A DNA stretch of 64,000 bases from a bacterium (GCA_018435605.1 JAHDNF010000001.1:1-64000); one strand, 5' to 3'; shown: positions 17,520-28,176, numbered from the stretch's first letter. The notes: generated by a model from the letters alone, not told the origin. Numbers and translations are program-made.

Positions 17520-19073
17520 TTATTTCAGCAATGCTTTGATTCGCGGTTGTTGTTCTCGATAATAACATTTTTGTAAAAACTGTTTTAAAGACGGTTCTTC
17601 GTTGGAGAATCTTTTAAGTACTTTTGCCGCGTGGTATCGCATCGCAAACGATTCTTTTTGTAATATTTTCTTCAATCTATGCGCTATAGGTCGGTTATAG
17701 CCCCAGTTTTCCATGCTTGCAACAGCTACCCACCGGTATGGATTTGTCGGGTTTTGCAGGATATTGAATATATTGTCTTGCGCTTCATAATGATTTAGAA
17801 ATCCAAGATAAATGGCCAATTTGTAATCTGTGTAATGCTTTTTTGTCATAATTAACTTGATGCTATGAGATGCATTCGATCGTCCATTTATAAAATACCG
17901 TATTTGATAGAAAAATTCCAGTGGGCTGGATTCTGTCAACCTGTCTGCGATAGCATTATCTACTTCCGGCATATCAAAGTAAGATAATGCCTCGATAGCT
18001 GTAATGCGGTTTATAGGATCATCATTGCGCATAAGTTCTTTTAAAACCTCGACCGATGAAGGGTCGGACAGCTTCCCAAGCTGTATGGCCACGATGGCTG
18101 GGTGATCGGTTTCTTTCACAGTAGCGAGAATTTCTTCGAAAGAGTAGACCGAGCAAATTTCTTCAATTGCGTGGGTTATGAGATTACGCAAATCGTATGA
18201 AGCGGGGTTGTTTAGAAATTCTATCAATGGATTGACTGCTGAAAGACTGCCGATTCGCGATAACGCATATATAGCGGCTTTACGTATTGAACGAGACTGA
18301 TGATCGAGCAGTTCGACGAGCAGACCGGTATGTCTGTAAGATTCCAATTCGCCCAGACTTATAAGTGCATCCAAAAAAAACGGTGATTCCCTATCCTCAA
18401 AAATCTGCCATATAACTTCCTGCGCATTAAGGGAGTTGCGGCTTTCTCCCAGCGCATGAATTATCTCTTTCTCGTTACCGTTCGGATTAGTATAAAATGT
18501 TTCAATTAGCAGGTCTGCCGCCTTATCCGTACCCATAGCGCCAAGTCCTTCAATCGCGGCGATACGTATGTTGAGGCGTTGGTCATGAAGATATTTGCCT
18601 ATGAAATATGCGATGTCGTCATCTGTAAATTCTCCGAGCGCATGAATCACGGCAATAGTTATATGCTCATCATCTTTATGTTTTTTCGCGGTATTTATAA
18701 GTATCTGATCATAGGGATGAGTACGGGTCTTGCCAAGAGCGCTTATGGTTTCAATCAGAATTGTCCGGTCAGTATCGGATAGATATTTCAGGAGATATGG
18801 GTATGATACCTCATCCGCAAGTTCGGATATAACACGGATAAAACAAATTTTTTGGACGTAAATGTTGGTTTCGGTATATCTATTGATATAAATTGAATTA
18901 TATCGAATATTTTTTTTCATGTTGAGGATTGCTGTGCTTTTGAGCTGATAGTCGGTTTTGCCGATGTGCGAAATTAGTTCTTCGATAGGTAATCCGGTTT
19001 CTTCAGCATTCATTCCATGGAAATACGTCATATTGGACAGTAAAATGATCGATATCAAAATAAACTTTTTCAT
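17520..19073 (-). CDS. Exported HEAT-repeat protein
   Basis: 517 residues. A signal peptide (KKFILISIILLSNMTYFHG) is followed by at least nine HEAT/PBS-lyase-type repeats of about 30 residues, for example NIRIAAIEGLGAMGTDKAAD, SIRKAAIYALSRIGSLSAVN and INRITAIEALSYFDMPEVDN. Such alpha-solenoids are binding scaffolds. No catalytic motif seen. It is a single gene read towards the aminotransferase. Partner and function unknown; a periplasmic location is inferred. Confidence 0.8.
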   Translation of the reverse strand: MKKFILISIILLSNMTYFHGMNAEETGLPIEELISHIGKTDYQLKSTAILNMKKNIRYNSIYINRYTETNIYVQKICFIRVISELADEVSYPYLLKYLSDTDRTILIETISALGKTRTHPYDQILINTAKKHKDDEHITIAVIHALGEFTDDDIAYFIGKYLHDQRLNIRIAAIEGLGAMGTDKAADLLIETFYTNPNGNEKEIIHALGESRNSLNAQEVIWQIFEDRESPFFLDALISLGELESYRHTGLLVELLDHQSRSIRKAAIYALSRIGSLSAVNPLIEFLNNPASYDLRNLITHAIEEICSVYSFEEILATVKETDHPAIVAIQLGKLSDPSSVEVLKELMRNDDPINRITAIEALSYFDMPEVDNAIADRLTESSPLEFFYQIRYFINGRSNASHSIKLIMTKKHYTDYKLAIYLGFLNHYEAQDNIFNILQNPTNPYRWVAVASMENWGYNRPIAHRLKKILQKESFAMRYHAAKVLKRFSNEEPSLKQFLQKCYYREQQPRIKALLK

Positions 19074-19213
19074 AGATTACTTGCTTTTTAGATTAATAGT
19101 TACAGAACAAGAAGCTATGTTACTTCAGCGGTTAGGAAAAAGAAAGATTCTTTTTTTTCATTCATCGTCATGACTAAGTCGTTCCGATAGGATATTTATC
19201 AAAATTTCAAATG

Positions 19214-19242
19214 TTGACATGGTATATCGGATTCTTTATATT
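19214..19242 (+). promoter_or_regulatory. Sigma70-type promoter of the NSS symporter
   Basis: TTGACA (19214-19219), 17-bp spacer, TATATT (19237-19242). Transcription would start near 19249, about 38 nt before the ATG. Very close to consensus. Confidence 0.75.
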
Positions 19243-19286
19243 AAGACAATCTACACTGAATTTAAAATTGATGGGAATTTAATTTT

Positions 19287-20831
19287 ATGTCAAATAAAAT
19301 ACCCCAAAACCGTATAACATGGAATTCTCAAATCGGATTTTTACTGGCCGCTGTCGGGTCAGCGGTCGGACTGGGAAATATATGGCGGTTCAGTTACATG
19401 ACCTTTAAATTCGGTGGTGGAGCATTTCTGGTTCCATATTTTGTTGCATTGATTGTGGCGGGTATTCCGTTAGTAATCCTAGAATATGGATTAGGACATC
19501 GTGAACTGGGCGCCAGCCCATTGAGTTTTTCCAGAGTCAGACCTAATTGGGAATGGGCTGGATGGTGGATGCCCATTAGCGCTATGTTCGGTATCATGCT
19601 GTATTATTCGGTTGTAATCGGCTATTGCCTTATATATCTATTTTTGAGTATCAACCTCACGTGGGGATCGGATACGCAAACATTTTTTTTCGACTCGTTA
19701 CTGCATATTTCCGACAGCCCGCTTAATTTAGGCGGTATTCAACTGAGTGTTGCCAGCGCTACTTTATTTGTATGGACCATCTGTTGGATAATATGTTACA
19801 AAGAGGTTAACCGCGGTATTGAACGGGCATGCAAAATATTCATTCCATTGCTGTTTATTCTGACTTTAATCCTTGTAGGATGGGGGATTACATTACCGGG
19901 AGCGTTCCATGGAATCAAGGCTTATCTGATTCCGGATTGGGGAAAATTGAGGGATTTTCAGGTTTGGACTGCGGCATTCGGGCAGATTTTTTTTACGTTG
20001 TCCCTAGGTTTTGGGATTATGATAACATACGCCAGTTATTTGCCGCGCCGTACCAATATTTATAGTAATGCGTTATTGACCAGCTGGATAGATTGTCTGT
20101 TTTCTTTTATTGCCGGTTTTGCCGTATTCAGTGTGATAGGTTTTATGGCATTTGAAAAAGGGCTACCTATAACCGAAGTGATCAAAGGCGGTCCGCAACT
20201 TGCATTTGTGGTTTATCCTGAAGCAATTAACAACCTGCCCTTTTTGCGGAGCATTTTCGGTATCTGCTTTTTTTCAGTGCTGTTTCTGGCTGGAATATCT
20301 TCGGGTATTTCTCTTATAGAAGCATTTTCATGCGCCTTACGGGATAAATTCGGATGGGATCGCAAAAAAGTAGTTTCCGTGATATGCCTGCTTGGATTTT
20401 TGGGCAGTTTGATCTTTACCACTCGCGGAGGACTGCACATCATCGATATCGTAGATCACTTCATAACCCATTACGCGTTGATTTTAGGCGGTATCATCGA
20501 ATGTTATATTGTCGGATGGCTACTTAAGGCAAAGTTATTGCGAAAACACGTCAATAATGCAATGGGTTCATCAAAATTAAAAGTTAAACCTTGGTGGGAT
20601 GTATGTATACGATACATCACGCCGGCGGCGCTTATTATCATTTTACTGCAATCACTGATTCAAGAACTTAAAACGCCTTACGAAGGATACCCGCTCGAAG
20701 CGATTATTTTATTCGGAGTCGACTGGCTGATTATTGTCTTGATCGTATCGGTTGTTTTTACCTTTTATCCGTGGAAATCCGAATTATTGCACCGCAAACA
20801 TCTGCCTGAAGAAGATCATTTGCTTGTGTAA
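19287..20831 (+). CDS. Sodium-dependent NSS (SNF) family transporter
   Basis: 514 residues, about twelve membrane segments. TM1 holds the family signature AAVGSAVGLGNIWRFSYMTF with the unwound glycines that bind Na+ and the substrate, followed by GGGAFLVPYFVALIVAGIP. Related to LeuT, MhsT and TnaT, which import amino acids together with sodium. Substrate not predictable. Stands alone with its own strong promoter, 25 nt before tilS, so tilS may be co-transcribed. Confidence 0.94.
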   Translation: MSNKIPQNRITWNSQIGFLLAAVGSAVGLGNIWRFSYMTFKFGGGAFLVPYFVALIVAGIPLVILEYGLGHRELGASPLSFSRVRPNWEWAGWWMPISAMFGIMLYYSVVIGYCLIYLFLSINLTWGSDTQTFFFDSLLHISDSPLNLGGIQLSVASATLFVWTICWIICYKEVNRGIERACKIFIPLLFILTLILVGWGITLPGAFHGIKAYLIPDWGKLRDFQVWTAAFGQIFFTLSLGFGIMITYASYLPRRTNIYSNALLTSWIDCLFSFIAGFAVFSVIGFMAFEKGLPITEVIKGGPQLAFVVYPEAINNLPFLRSIFGICFFSVLFLAGISSGISLIEAFSCALRDKFGWDRKKVVSVICLLGFLGSLIFTTRGGLHIIDIVDHFITHYALILGGIIECYIVGWLLKAKLLRKHVNNAMGSSKLKVKPWWDVCIRYITPAALIIILLQSLIQELKTPYEGYPLEAIILFGVDWLIIVLIVSVVFTFYPWKSELLHRKHLPEEDHLLV

Positions 20832-20856
20832 TTCGATTACTGGCTAGCATACGTTT

Positions 20857-22323
20857 ATGAACTGTGAGCACAGCTTTTTCAATAATATTGTTCAAAATAC
20901 CGTTTCATCCGGATTTGTCGCCGAAAACGACCGTGTGCTTCTGGCGCTTTCCGGCGGACCTGATTCGGTTTTTTTGTTATATGTATTGACCAAAATACGC
21001 GAAAAACTTTCCTTTTATCTTTCTGCGATTCATGTAAATCATCATTTGCGCGCTTGTCAATCCGATAGCGATCAGAATTTTGTGGAGCGCCTGACAGGTG
21101 AACTGGATGTTTCCTTAAACGTTTATCATGTTGATGTAAAATCTACTGCGCGCCAACGTAAGCTATCTGTAGAAATGGCCGCCCGTGAACTTCGTTACGA
21201 GTGCTACGAACAACAGGCGCAAAAAGATATGTGTGATAAAATCTGCGTAGCTCATACTGCTGACGATCGTATAGAGACCTCCTTGATGCGCTTGATCAAC
21301 GGCAGTTCATTGCTAGGTATTACAGGGTTGCGCCGTATACGCTCTTTATCGGATAAATATTCAATTGTACGTCCGTTGCTGGGATGCTGGAAAAAAGATA
21401 TTCTCGAATGGTTGGATACTGAAAACAAGTCGTATTGTATAGATTCTTCTAACAAATCGCCGGTTTACATGCGCAATCGGGTTCGCAATGAACTTATACC
21501 GATGATAGAGCAGTCATATAACTCTGCTTTCAAAACTGTCTTGAATTCAACTCTCGATATTATGGAGGGGCAGGCCGATGTTTTTTTGAATGCGGTTAGC
21601 GATTGCCGCTCTAAAGCATTGATAAGATGTGATTTTCTGCATGTTTACGATAAAAAAGCGTGTGTACACATGAATAAGACTCTAATTTGCGCTATGCTGA
21701 TGCAGTCTATCTATACACTTGCAGATGATTCAGTCCGGCTGGTGTCTGCACAATTTGAAAATCTGCTGTCAAACCTTGATTCCACGGAACAAAAAACTTT
21801 CCAGTTTCCATGCGGTTGCGCGGCTATAGTTGACCGGTCATACATAATTATGGCTCGTAAAGATAGATTGAAACCATTTTTCGAGTTTCACAATTTAAGA
21901 GAAAAAATACATGCTCCACTGACAATATCGACTGTTGCCGGCGATGGTTTGCCTGTTGAATTGCGGTTTTCCTGTAAACAGATACAACAGCCTTTATTTT
22001 TAGATGAACAAGCAGGACATGATCTTTTGTTTGACGATTTGATTAGGGGAAAAGAAGTTACTATACGCACACTGCTTGATAAACAAACGCTGGATAAAGA
22101 TTGTTTTCTTACTTTCCGTATGCCCGGACAGCGCATTCTTTTGCGCAGAGGTTCTAAGAAGTTAAAGAAATATTTTATTGACGAGGGTATCCCTCCTTTG
22201 CTTCGTAACATATTGCCGGTTGTCGCAGTTGAAAATATGGTTATCTGGGTTCCATGTTTTAGCAGTTTAAAGATTGACACTAACGAATCCTTGTTTATGC
22301 TTGAAATTTCTTTAAAAATGTAG
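20857..22323 (+). CDS. tilS: tRNA(Ile)-lysidine synthetase
   Basis: 488 residues. PP-loop SGGPDS at about residues 31-36 binds ATP; conserved HVNHHLR, the AHTADDRIETSLMRLINGSS motif with catalytic Asp/Glu, and MRNRVRNELIP follow, then the TilS C-terminal domain ending around residue 470. Converts C34 of tRNA-Ile to lysidine, so AUA is read as Ile. The tilS-ftsH pair is widely conserved, as here (78-nt gap). Confidence 0.96.
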   Translation: MNCEHSFFNNIVQNTVSSGFVAENDRVLLALSGGPDSVFLLYVLTKIREKLSFYLSAIHVNHHLRACQSDSDQNFVERLTGELDVSLNVYHVDVKSTARQRKLSVEMAARELRYECYEQQAQKDMCDKICVAHTADDRIETSLMRLINGSSLLGITGLRRIRSLSDKYSIVRPLLGCWKKDILEWLDTENKSYCIDSSNKSPVYMRNRVRNELIPMIEQSYNSAFKTVLNSTLDIMEGQADVFLNAVSDCRSKALIRCDFLHVYDKKACVHMNKTLICAMLMQSIYTLADDSVRLVSAQFENLLSNLDSTEQKTFQFPCGCAAIVDRSYIIMARKDRLKPFFEFHNLREKIHAPLTISTVAGDGLPVELRFSCKQIQQPLFLDEQAGHDLLFDDLIRGKEVTIRTLLDKQTLDKDCFLTFRMPGQRILLRRGSKKLKKYFIDEGIPPLLRNILPVVAVENMVIWVPCFSSLKIDTNESLFMLEISLKM

Positions 22324-22401
22324 CATTTTATTTTTAATTTCAGTAAAATGAGCCGTTCAAGGATATTTGCCATACACGCATCTTAATCAAGTTGAGGTTT
22401 A

Positions 22402-24252
22402 ATGAAAACCAACCAGCATAAATATCGACGTAATACACGGTCAATCACTTCTTTTAAAAGAACGTTGATTGCATGGGGTGTCATAATTGTTTTTGGTATA
22501 CTGTTAGTACGACTATGGCACAGTCAGAGCGCTAGTAGCGAAACGCCTTCTTATACCGAATTTTATCGCGATGTTACGCAGAATAAAGTTGAACGTGTTC
22601 TTCTTATGGGACGAAAAGTCAAAGGTACGTATATACCCTCTTATAAAGATGGCAAGCAGTTTTCGTTAATAATACCGGTTAGCGATGGGGTATTGTTTGA
22701 TGCATTGCGAAACAATGTTTCTGATTTCCGAGTAAAGTATACAGGGTTGGTATTTTCAAATATAATATTGTTTGCCATTATGTTGACGTTAGTGATAACG
22801 GCTGTACGCTTTTTCATGTTTCATCAGATGAATGGAGCAGGCCGTAATCTACTGGGGTTTGCTAAAAGCAAAGCACGATTGATGGGCAGGCATCGAATAA
22901 AAATCACATTTGACGATGTTGCCGGAATCGAAGAGGCGAAAGAGGAACTCCAAGAAATTATAGAATTGCTCAAAGACCCTGATCGATTCAAAAAACTAGG
23001 CGGCAGGATTCCCAAAGGGTTGTTGCTTATAGGGCCTCCCGGAACAGGAAAGACTTTGTTGGCTAAAGCTGTCGCTGGCGAGGCAAACGTGCCTTTTTAC
23101 AGTATTAGCGGATCTGATTTTGTTGAGTTGTTTGTAGGCGTCGGGGCTTCACGTGTGCGCGATTTATTCTCAAGGGCAAAAAGAAACGCTCCTTGTATCA
23201 TTTTTCTCGATGAAATCGACGCAATCGGCAGGTATCGCAGTAGCCGTCTCAATGCCGGCAATGAAGAGCGAGAACAGACGCTTAATGCTCTTCTTGTTGA
23301 AATGGATGGATTTACAACAAAAGAAGATATTATAGTTATTGCCGCAACCAATCGTCCTGACGTGCTTGACCGAGCATTGTTGCGTCCCGGCAGGTTTGAC
23401 AGGCAAATTTTTGTAGATATGCCGGATGTGAATGAACGGAATGGTATTTTGCATGTGCATACCCGTTCGATATTGTTAGCGGATAATCTTGATTTAAAGG
23501 AGATTGCAAAGGGTACACCAGGTTTTTCCGGTGCAGACCTTGCCAATCTGGCAAATGAAGCGGCGTTGCAGTCGGCGAGGTTGGGTAAAGATGCTGTTGA
23601 AATGAATGATTTTGAAGTGGCACGCGATAAAATGAAGTGGGGTAAAGAACGGCGTAGTAAAGTGATGACCGACGATGACCGCAAAATAACCGCATACCAT
23701 GAAGCCGGTCATGCGTTGATTCTTTCTTTATTGCCGGATACCGAACCGTTGCACAAAGTAACAATAATACCTCGCGGCGTTGGTTTTCTCGGTATAACCA
23801 TGCAGTTGCCTAAAACTGACCGTTACACTAAAAGCAAAAAACAGTTGATCGGCGAGATAACCGGGCTTATGGCCGGAATAGCCGCTGAAGAGATAGTTTT
23901 TAATGATATTTCCACCGGAGCAAGCAATGATATTCAGCTCGCCACTCGTCTTGCACGGCTTATGGTGTGTGAATGGGGAATGAGTAAAAAATTAGGCCCG
24001 ATTCGATACGCTAATACAGAACAGGCAGTATCATGTGTTAATGACGATACTTATGTCAAACTCGCATACAGCGAGTCTGTTTCTCAAGAAATAGACGAGG
24101 AAGTAAAGAAAATAATGGAAACAGCCTATAATAAGGCACATCAATTGCTCGAACAGCATAAAAAAACTTTTTTTGCCGTTGCTGAAGAATTGCTTAGAAA
24201 TGAAGTGCTTGATATACAGCAGATCAATAGTATAATCGATAAAGCTACTTGA
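22402..24252 (+). CDS. ftsH: Membrane-bound ATP-dependent zinc protease FtsH
   Basis: 616 residues. TM1 (about 24-43) and TM2 (about 116-137) flank a periplasmic loop; then the AAA+ domain with Walker A GPPGTGKT, Walker [12 protein letters not shown], arginine-finger block [14 protein letters not shown], and the M41 protease with HEAGH (zinc) near residue 434. Degrades misfolded membrane proteins and short-lived regulators at the inner membrane. Second gene of a likely operon tilS-ftsH-folP-cdaA-cdaR. Confidence 0.98.
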   Translation: MKTNQHKYRRNTRSITSFKRTLIAWGVIIVFGILLVRLWHSQSASSETPSYTEFYRDVTQNKVERVLLMGRKVKGTYIPSYKDGKQFSLIIPVSDGVLFDALRNNVSDFRVKYTGLVFSNIILFAIMLTLVITAVRFFMFHQMNGAGRNLLGFAKSKARLMGRHRIKITFDDVAGIEEAKEELQEIIELLKDPDRFKKLGGRIPKGLLLIGPPGTGKTLLAKAVAGEANVPFYSISGSDFVELFVGVGASRVRDLFSRAKRNAPCIIFLDEIDAIGRYRSSRLNAGNEEREQTLNALLVEMDGFTTKEDIIVIAATNRPDVLDRALLRPGRFDRQIFVDMPDVNERNGILHVHTRSILLADNLDLKEIAKGTPGFSGADLANLANEAALQSARLGKDAVEMNDFEVARDKMKWGKERRSKVMTDDDRKITAYHEAGHALILSLLPDTEPLHKVTIIPRGVGFLGITMQLPKTDRYTKSKKQLIGEITGLMAGIAAEEIVFNDISTGASNDIQLATRLARLMVCEWGMSKKLGPIRYANTEQAVSCVNDDTYVKLAYSESVSQEIDEEVKKIMETAYNKAHQLLEQHKKTFFAVAEELLRNEVLDIQQINSIIDKAT

Positions 24253-24271
24253 ACCGGATCGGCATCGCTCA

Positions 24272-25114
24272 ATGAATAAAGTTCTGTGTGGAAAACTTAA
24301 AAGCCGGCGTATGTTGATAATGGGGATACTCAACATAACCCCTGATTCCTTCTATGACGGAGGTAAATATAAAGATGTGCATACAGCTGTTGAACACGCA
24401 GGGACTTTGATTGATGCAGGGGCAGATATTATTGATATCGGCGGAGAGTCTTCCAGGCCAGGTTCGTTGCCGGTCGATGTACAACTTGAAATTGACAGGG
24501 TGGTTCCTGTCGTCCGTGAGATAGGGTTGCGATATGATATACCTATTTCAGTAGATACGACAAAATCGGTAGTTGCGCGTGAATCGCTTGATTCTGGTGC
24601 GGCTATTATAAATGATATTTCAGCGTTTACCGCTGATCCGGCTATGATTGAAGTTCTAAGTCGGTATGATGTGCCTGTTATTCTTATGCACATGCAGGGA
24701 ACACCTGTTACAATGCAAAAGAACCCGTCTTATGCAGGATGGGTTGTGGATGAAATATGCGCTTTTTTTGAGGAACGAATTGTATTTTCCGAATCGAACG
24801 GCATTTCGCGTGATAGGATTATAATTGATCCGGGTATAGGATTTGGGAAAACAGTTGATCATAACCTTGACATAATTGCCAACTGTAAAGAATTCAAGCG
24901 GTTCCGACTGCCTGTACTTATAGGCCATTCAAATAAGCGATTTATCGGGGCGGTTACAGGAGTTGAAACGCTTGAAGAAAGGCTTTGGGGTACTGTCGCA
25001 GTAGCGGCGTTTTTGCAGTTGCTTGGCGGGGTCGACATTATCAGAGTGCATAATGTGGCGGAAATTAAAATTGTTACCAGAATGATAGAAGCGTTGCAAA
25101 ATAAAATGCAATGA
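24272..25114 (+). CDS. folP: Dihydropteroate synthase
   Basis: 280 residues, a TIM barrel. Signature blocks MGILNITPDSFYDGGKY and IIDIGGESSRPGS, then the pterin-binding DPGIGFGKT, and IGHSNKRFI. Joins p-aminobenzoate to hydroxymethyl-dihydropterin diphosphate; the sulfonamide target. ftsH-folP-cdaA-cdaR is a gene order seen in many bacteria. Thirteen nt separate it from cdaA. Confidence 0.97.
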   Translation: MNKVLCGKLKSRRMLIMGILNITPDSFYDGGKYKDVHTAVEHAGTLIDAGADIIDIGGESSRPGSLPVDVQLEIDRVVPVVREIGLRYDIPISVDTTKSVVARESLDSGAAIINDISAFTADPAMIEVLSRYDVPVILMHMQGTPVTMQKNPSYAGWVVDEICAFFEERIVFSESNGISRDRIIIDPGIGFGKTVDHNLDIIANCKEFKRFRLPVLIGHSNKRFIGAVTGVETLEERLWGTVAVAAFLQLLGGVDIIRVHNVAEIKIVTRMIEALQNKMQ

Positions 25115-25127
25115 CCAGGACGTGATT

Positions 25128-25916
25128 ATGCAATTACTACAGGATATATTGATATATTTCGAGACTTTCTTTTCAGATAACTGGAAAGCGGTTATTGAAA
25201 TAATGATTCTCGCGTCATTCGTGTATTATTTTATCATCTTCATCCAAGGTACTCGTGCTGTTCAGGTGCTCAAAGGTGTGTTTTTATTGTTGTTACTGTT
25301 CTTTGTGTCCCAGTACATGGGGCTTGTAGTATTGAACTGGTTGTTGACCATGTTTACGCCAATCGCGATCACTGCATTGATTATTATATTCCAACCTGAA
25401 TTACGGCGCGGATTGGCTCGTTTAGGAAGATCACCTTTTTTTCTATCGCTGTCAGGCGACAAGCAGATTCCGGATATAGTTACTGAAGCAGTGATGTTTT
25501 TATCGCAGAGAAAAATAGGAGCGATTATTGCTTTTGAGCGGGAAATAGGTTTGAAAAATTACATAAGCACCGGAATTATCCTAGATAGTATAGTCAGCAA
25601 AGAATTGCTTTGTTCCATATTTATGCCCTCAACTCCGTTGCACGACGGGGCGGTGATTATCGAACGTGACCGTATAGCCGCTTCAACCTGTTTATTGCCG
25701 TTGTCGCAGTACCATCAGATCAGTAAATCCTTAGGAACACGTCATCGTGCCGCAGTTGGGTTGACAGAGGAGACCGACGCACTTGTACTGGTAATATCGG
25801 AAGAAACCGGAACAGTATCGCTCGCAGAAAACGGTAATTTATTGCGCGATGTGGGGCCGGCTAAAATAAAAGATGCACTCAGAATCATATATAGTCATTC
25901 ACATAAAAACCCTTAA
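25128..25916 (+). CDS. cdaA: Diadenylate cyclase CdaA (DisA_N domain)
   Basis: 262 residues from ATG 25128 (AGGA 7 nt upstream); an in-frame GTG six bases earlier is poorly spaced. Three N-terminal membrane helices (about 20-90), then the DAC domain with the catalytic motifs DGAVIIERDRI and GTRHRAAVGL. Makes c-di-AMP from two ATP at the membrane. The next gene is its partner cdaR. c-di-AMP usually governs potassium and osmotic balance; no riboswitch or K+ transporter is nearby. Confidence 0.95.
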   Translation: MQLLQDILIYFETFFSDNWKAVIEIMILASFVYYFIIFIQGTRAVQVLKGVFLLLLLFFVSQYMGLVVLNWLLTMFTPIAITALIIIFQPELRRGLARLGRSPFFLSLSGDKQIPDIVTEAVMFLSQRKIGAIIAFEREIGLKNYISTGIILDSIVSKELLCSIFMPSTPLHDGAVIIERDRIAASTCLLPLSQYHQISKSLGTRHRAAVGLTEETDALVLVISEETGTVSLAENGNLLRDVGPAKIKDALRIIYSHSHKNP

Positions 25917-25925
25917 CAGGCTACT

Positions 25926-26855
25926 ATGAAAAATATATTTTTAAAAATGCTGTCTATTGTTATTGCAATCGGGTTGTGGATGTATATCACCAATCTGGTA
26001 AGTAAGGAAAAAAACTTTACGATTCCGGTAGAGATACAAACCGCAGAAAATATGATATCGCTTAGTCAGACGGTTGAACAGTTGAATATATATGTCAAAG
26101 GTCCGGCGAAGATCATTGATGAATTGCTGGTTTCCGATTTTAGAATTTATAAAGACCTCAGCGATGTTACTCATTCAGGCAATATTACAATTCCGGTTGA
26201 GGATTTGAGCATGTCTCTGCCAAACAATATAACTATCGAACGGATATTTCCTCGGCGTATAACACTCAATCTTGATCGCATTGTCGAAAAGGAATTCAAA
26301 GTCAATGTTGTTACTATCGGTAAGGTGCCGCAAGGTTATGTCGAAATTAAGGAGCATCGTGTCAATCCGACATCCATAAAATTACGAGGACCGGAAAGGG
26401 TAATTGCCAATATAGATACTGTAGATACAAAACCGATTGATATCAGCGGTCTTATCTGGTCGAAGCGATTTGCCAAAGTCGCTTTGCAGGAATTTGTGCA
26501 GGGAATGGCTCTTAACAGCGATAAATTTGTAGACGTTACGGTACGCATAGAGGAAGAAACCGAAACCATTGCTTTTTCGCGTATACCGGTACGTGTTCTT
26601 GAACCAGTGAAAACTCCGTTTACAGCAAGTATCGGAACCAGCGAAGCCTATGTTGTCATACGCGGTAAAAAAGAATTTCTAGATAAACTGACCCCAGCAG
26701 ACATCAAGATATATGTTGATATAACAAATCTTGATGCCGGCGTTTACGATTTGCCCCTCGAAGGCAAGGCTCCTGAACAAGTATTGCTTCGCGGAGTACG
26801 CATAGACTCAATATCGCCTGCGAGCATAGAGGTTATCATTGAACCAAAAAGTTAA
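25926..26855 (+). CDS. cdaR: YbbR-domain protein CdaR
   Basis: 309 residues. One N-terminal membrane anchor (FLKMLSIVIAIGLWMYITN) followed by three to four YbbR repeats of about 80 residues outside the membrane (for example FTIPVEIQTAENM, FKVNVVTIGKVPQGYVEI, FSRIPVRVLEPVKTPF). In Firmicutes CdaR binds CdaA and modulates c-di-AMP synthesis. glmM, which often follows, is absent; the next gene lies on the other strand 11 nt away. Confidence 0.92.
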   Translation: MKNIFLKMLSIVIAIGLWMYITNLVSKEKNFTIPVEIQTAENMISLSQTVEQLNIYVKGPAKIIDELLVSDFRIYKDLSDVTHSGNITIPVEDLSMSLPNNITIERIFPRRITLNLDRIVEKEFKVNVVTIGKVPQGYVEIKEHRVNPTSIKLRGPERVIANIDTVDTKPIDISGLIWSKRFAKVALQEFVQGMALNSDKFVDVTVRIEEETETIAFSRIPVRVLEPVKTPFTASIGTSEAYVVIRGKKEFLDKLTPADIKIYVDITNLDAGVYDLPLEGKAPEQVLLRGVRIDSISPASIEVIIEPKS

Positions 26856-26866
26856 GCATTATCGGC

Positions 26867-28072
26867 TCAGCTTATAACAGTGTCGTTTATAATTCTTGCC
26901 ATATTTTTACCGAGCAGTACGCATTGCTCGATGTTTTCCGCATCAGGCGAACATTTTGCTTCAATGACCGGTTCAACTAAAGGCCATTTTACTTTCTGCG
27001 CAAATTCCGATAATGTCGATACCGCGCCGCCGCTCCATGTGAATGTGCCGAATAATCCGATAACACGATTTTTGAGTAATTTATTTTCTAGCATAGTGGT
27101 CAGGCTATTCATAGGTGGAAACAGCTTCATGTTATAAGTAGGAGCGCCAAGTATCAATCCTCTGTAACGCCATATATCTCTTATAATGTAAGATAAATGC
27201 GTTGTAGATATGTTGTGTATGCGCAGGCATTTTTCATATTCGGTGCCGATACCGCGCGCGATTGCTTCCATCATCTTCTCTGTGTTGCCATACATTGATG
27301 CGTATACAATGACTATGCCTTTTTCAGGTTCGTTGCGGCTCCATTTATCATACAGTGTGATAATATGCCCGGGATCTTTACGCCAGATAGGGCCGTGTGT
27401 TGCCGCTATTATACCTATGGGTAAATCTTTTAGTTTGGCTATAGCTTTTTGTACCATAGCGCTGTATTTGCCTACTATGTTGGAAAAATAGCGCAATATC
27501 TCGTCGTCAAAATAGGATACGTCTACTTCGTCGTCAAATATGCCGGTGTCGAGCGTGCCGAACCCGCCGAATGCGTCGCCGGAAAACAGAATTTTGTCTG
27601 TGTGGTCGAAAGTCATCATGGTTTCCGGCCAGTGCACCATAGGGGTAATAAAAAATTGCAGTTTGTGTTTGCCGAGAGATAGAGTGTCGCCGTCGTCTAT
27701 GGTTTGAACATTTTCGGTGATACCGTAAAAATCGTTTAAATATTCCAGAGTTTTTTTATTACCGATGATACGAATGTTCGGATACAATTTGCGCAGTAGG
27801 GTAATAGATCCTGAATGGTCTGGCTCCATGTGATTTATGATAAGATAATCTATCGGTTTATCATTAGGCAGTACAAGTTTTATTTTATCCATGAAGTTTG
27901 TGGATGAACTATGTTTTACAGTGTCGATTAAGGCGGTCTTTTCATCTTTGATAAGATACGAATTGTAAGAAACACCGCGCGGTAGCGGCCATATCGATTC
28001 GAATAAATGGGTTTGACGATCATTTACGCCGATCCAGAAAATAGATTCGGTAATTGGAATAGTTGTATCCAT
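26867..28072 (-). CDS. Flavodiiron protein (A-type flavoprotein)
   Basis: 401 residues from ATG 28072, which has AAGGAAGGA upstream; the open frame continues 78 nt further without homology and would start above the predicted transcription start. N-terminal metallo-beta-lactamase-like diiron domain (about 1-250) with HMEPDHSGS and ATHGPIW, then a flavodoxin domain with VYASMYGNTEKMMEAIARG. Reduces O2 to water and/or NO to N2O in anaerobes. No rubredoxin gene is adjacent, so the electron donor is unknown. Confidence 0.95.
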   Translation of the reverse strand: MDTTIPITESIFWIGVNDRQTHLFESIWPLPRGVSYNSYLIKDEKTALIDTVKHSSSTNFMDKIKLVLPNDKPIDYLIINHMEPDHSGSITLLRKLYPNIRIIGNKKTLEYLNDFYGITENVQTIDDGDTLSLGKHKLQFFITPMVHWPETMMTFDHTDKILFSGDAFGGFGTLDTGIFDDEVDVSYFDDEILRYFSNIVGKYSAMVQKAIAKLKDLPIGIIAATHGPIWRKDPGHIITLYDKWSRNEPEKGIVIVYASMYGNTEKMMEAIARGIGTEYEKCLRIHNISTTHLSYIIRDIWRYRGLILGAPTYNMKLFPPMNSLTTMLENKLLKNRVIGLFGTFTWSGGAVSTLSEFAQKVKWPLVEPVIEAKCSPDAENIEQCVLLGKNMARIINDTVIS

Positions 28073-28114
28073 AAAAAATCCTTCCTTGTAGAATGTTGTG
28101 TATAAGCGGAAATC

Positions 28115-28144
28115 ATTATAGATAAAGATATATCTTGGAGTCAA
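28115..28144 (-). promoter_or_regulatory. Promoter of the flavodiiron gene
   Basis: On the reverse strand TTGACT (28144-28139) is followed after 18 bp by a perfect TATAAT (28120-28115). A second TTGACA lies just upstream and could serve with a different spacer. Predicted start near 28108, 36 nt before the ATG. Confidence 0.65.
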
Positions 28145-28176
28145 TGTCAATCAACCGCCTACCCTGACAATACCAC

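Noticed and set aside
22324-22401. CATTTTA/TAAAATG inverted repeat between tilS and ftsH as a terminator.
   Set aside because: Short AT-only stem without a T-run; tilS-ftsH are usually co-transcribed.
23097-23684. A 195-codon open frame on the reverse strand inside ftsH.
   Set aside because: It lies wholly opposite a highly conserved gene, has no homology or ribosome site, and is explained by codon bias.
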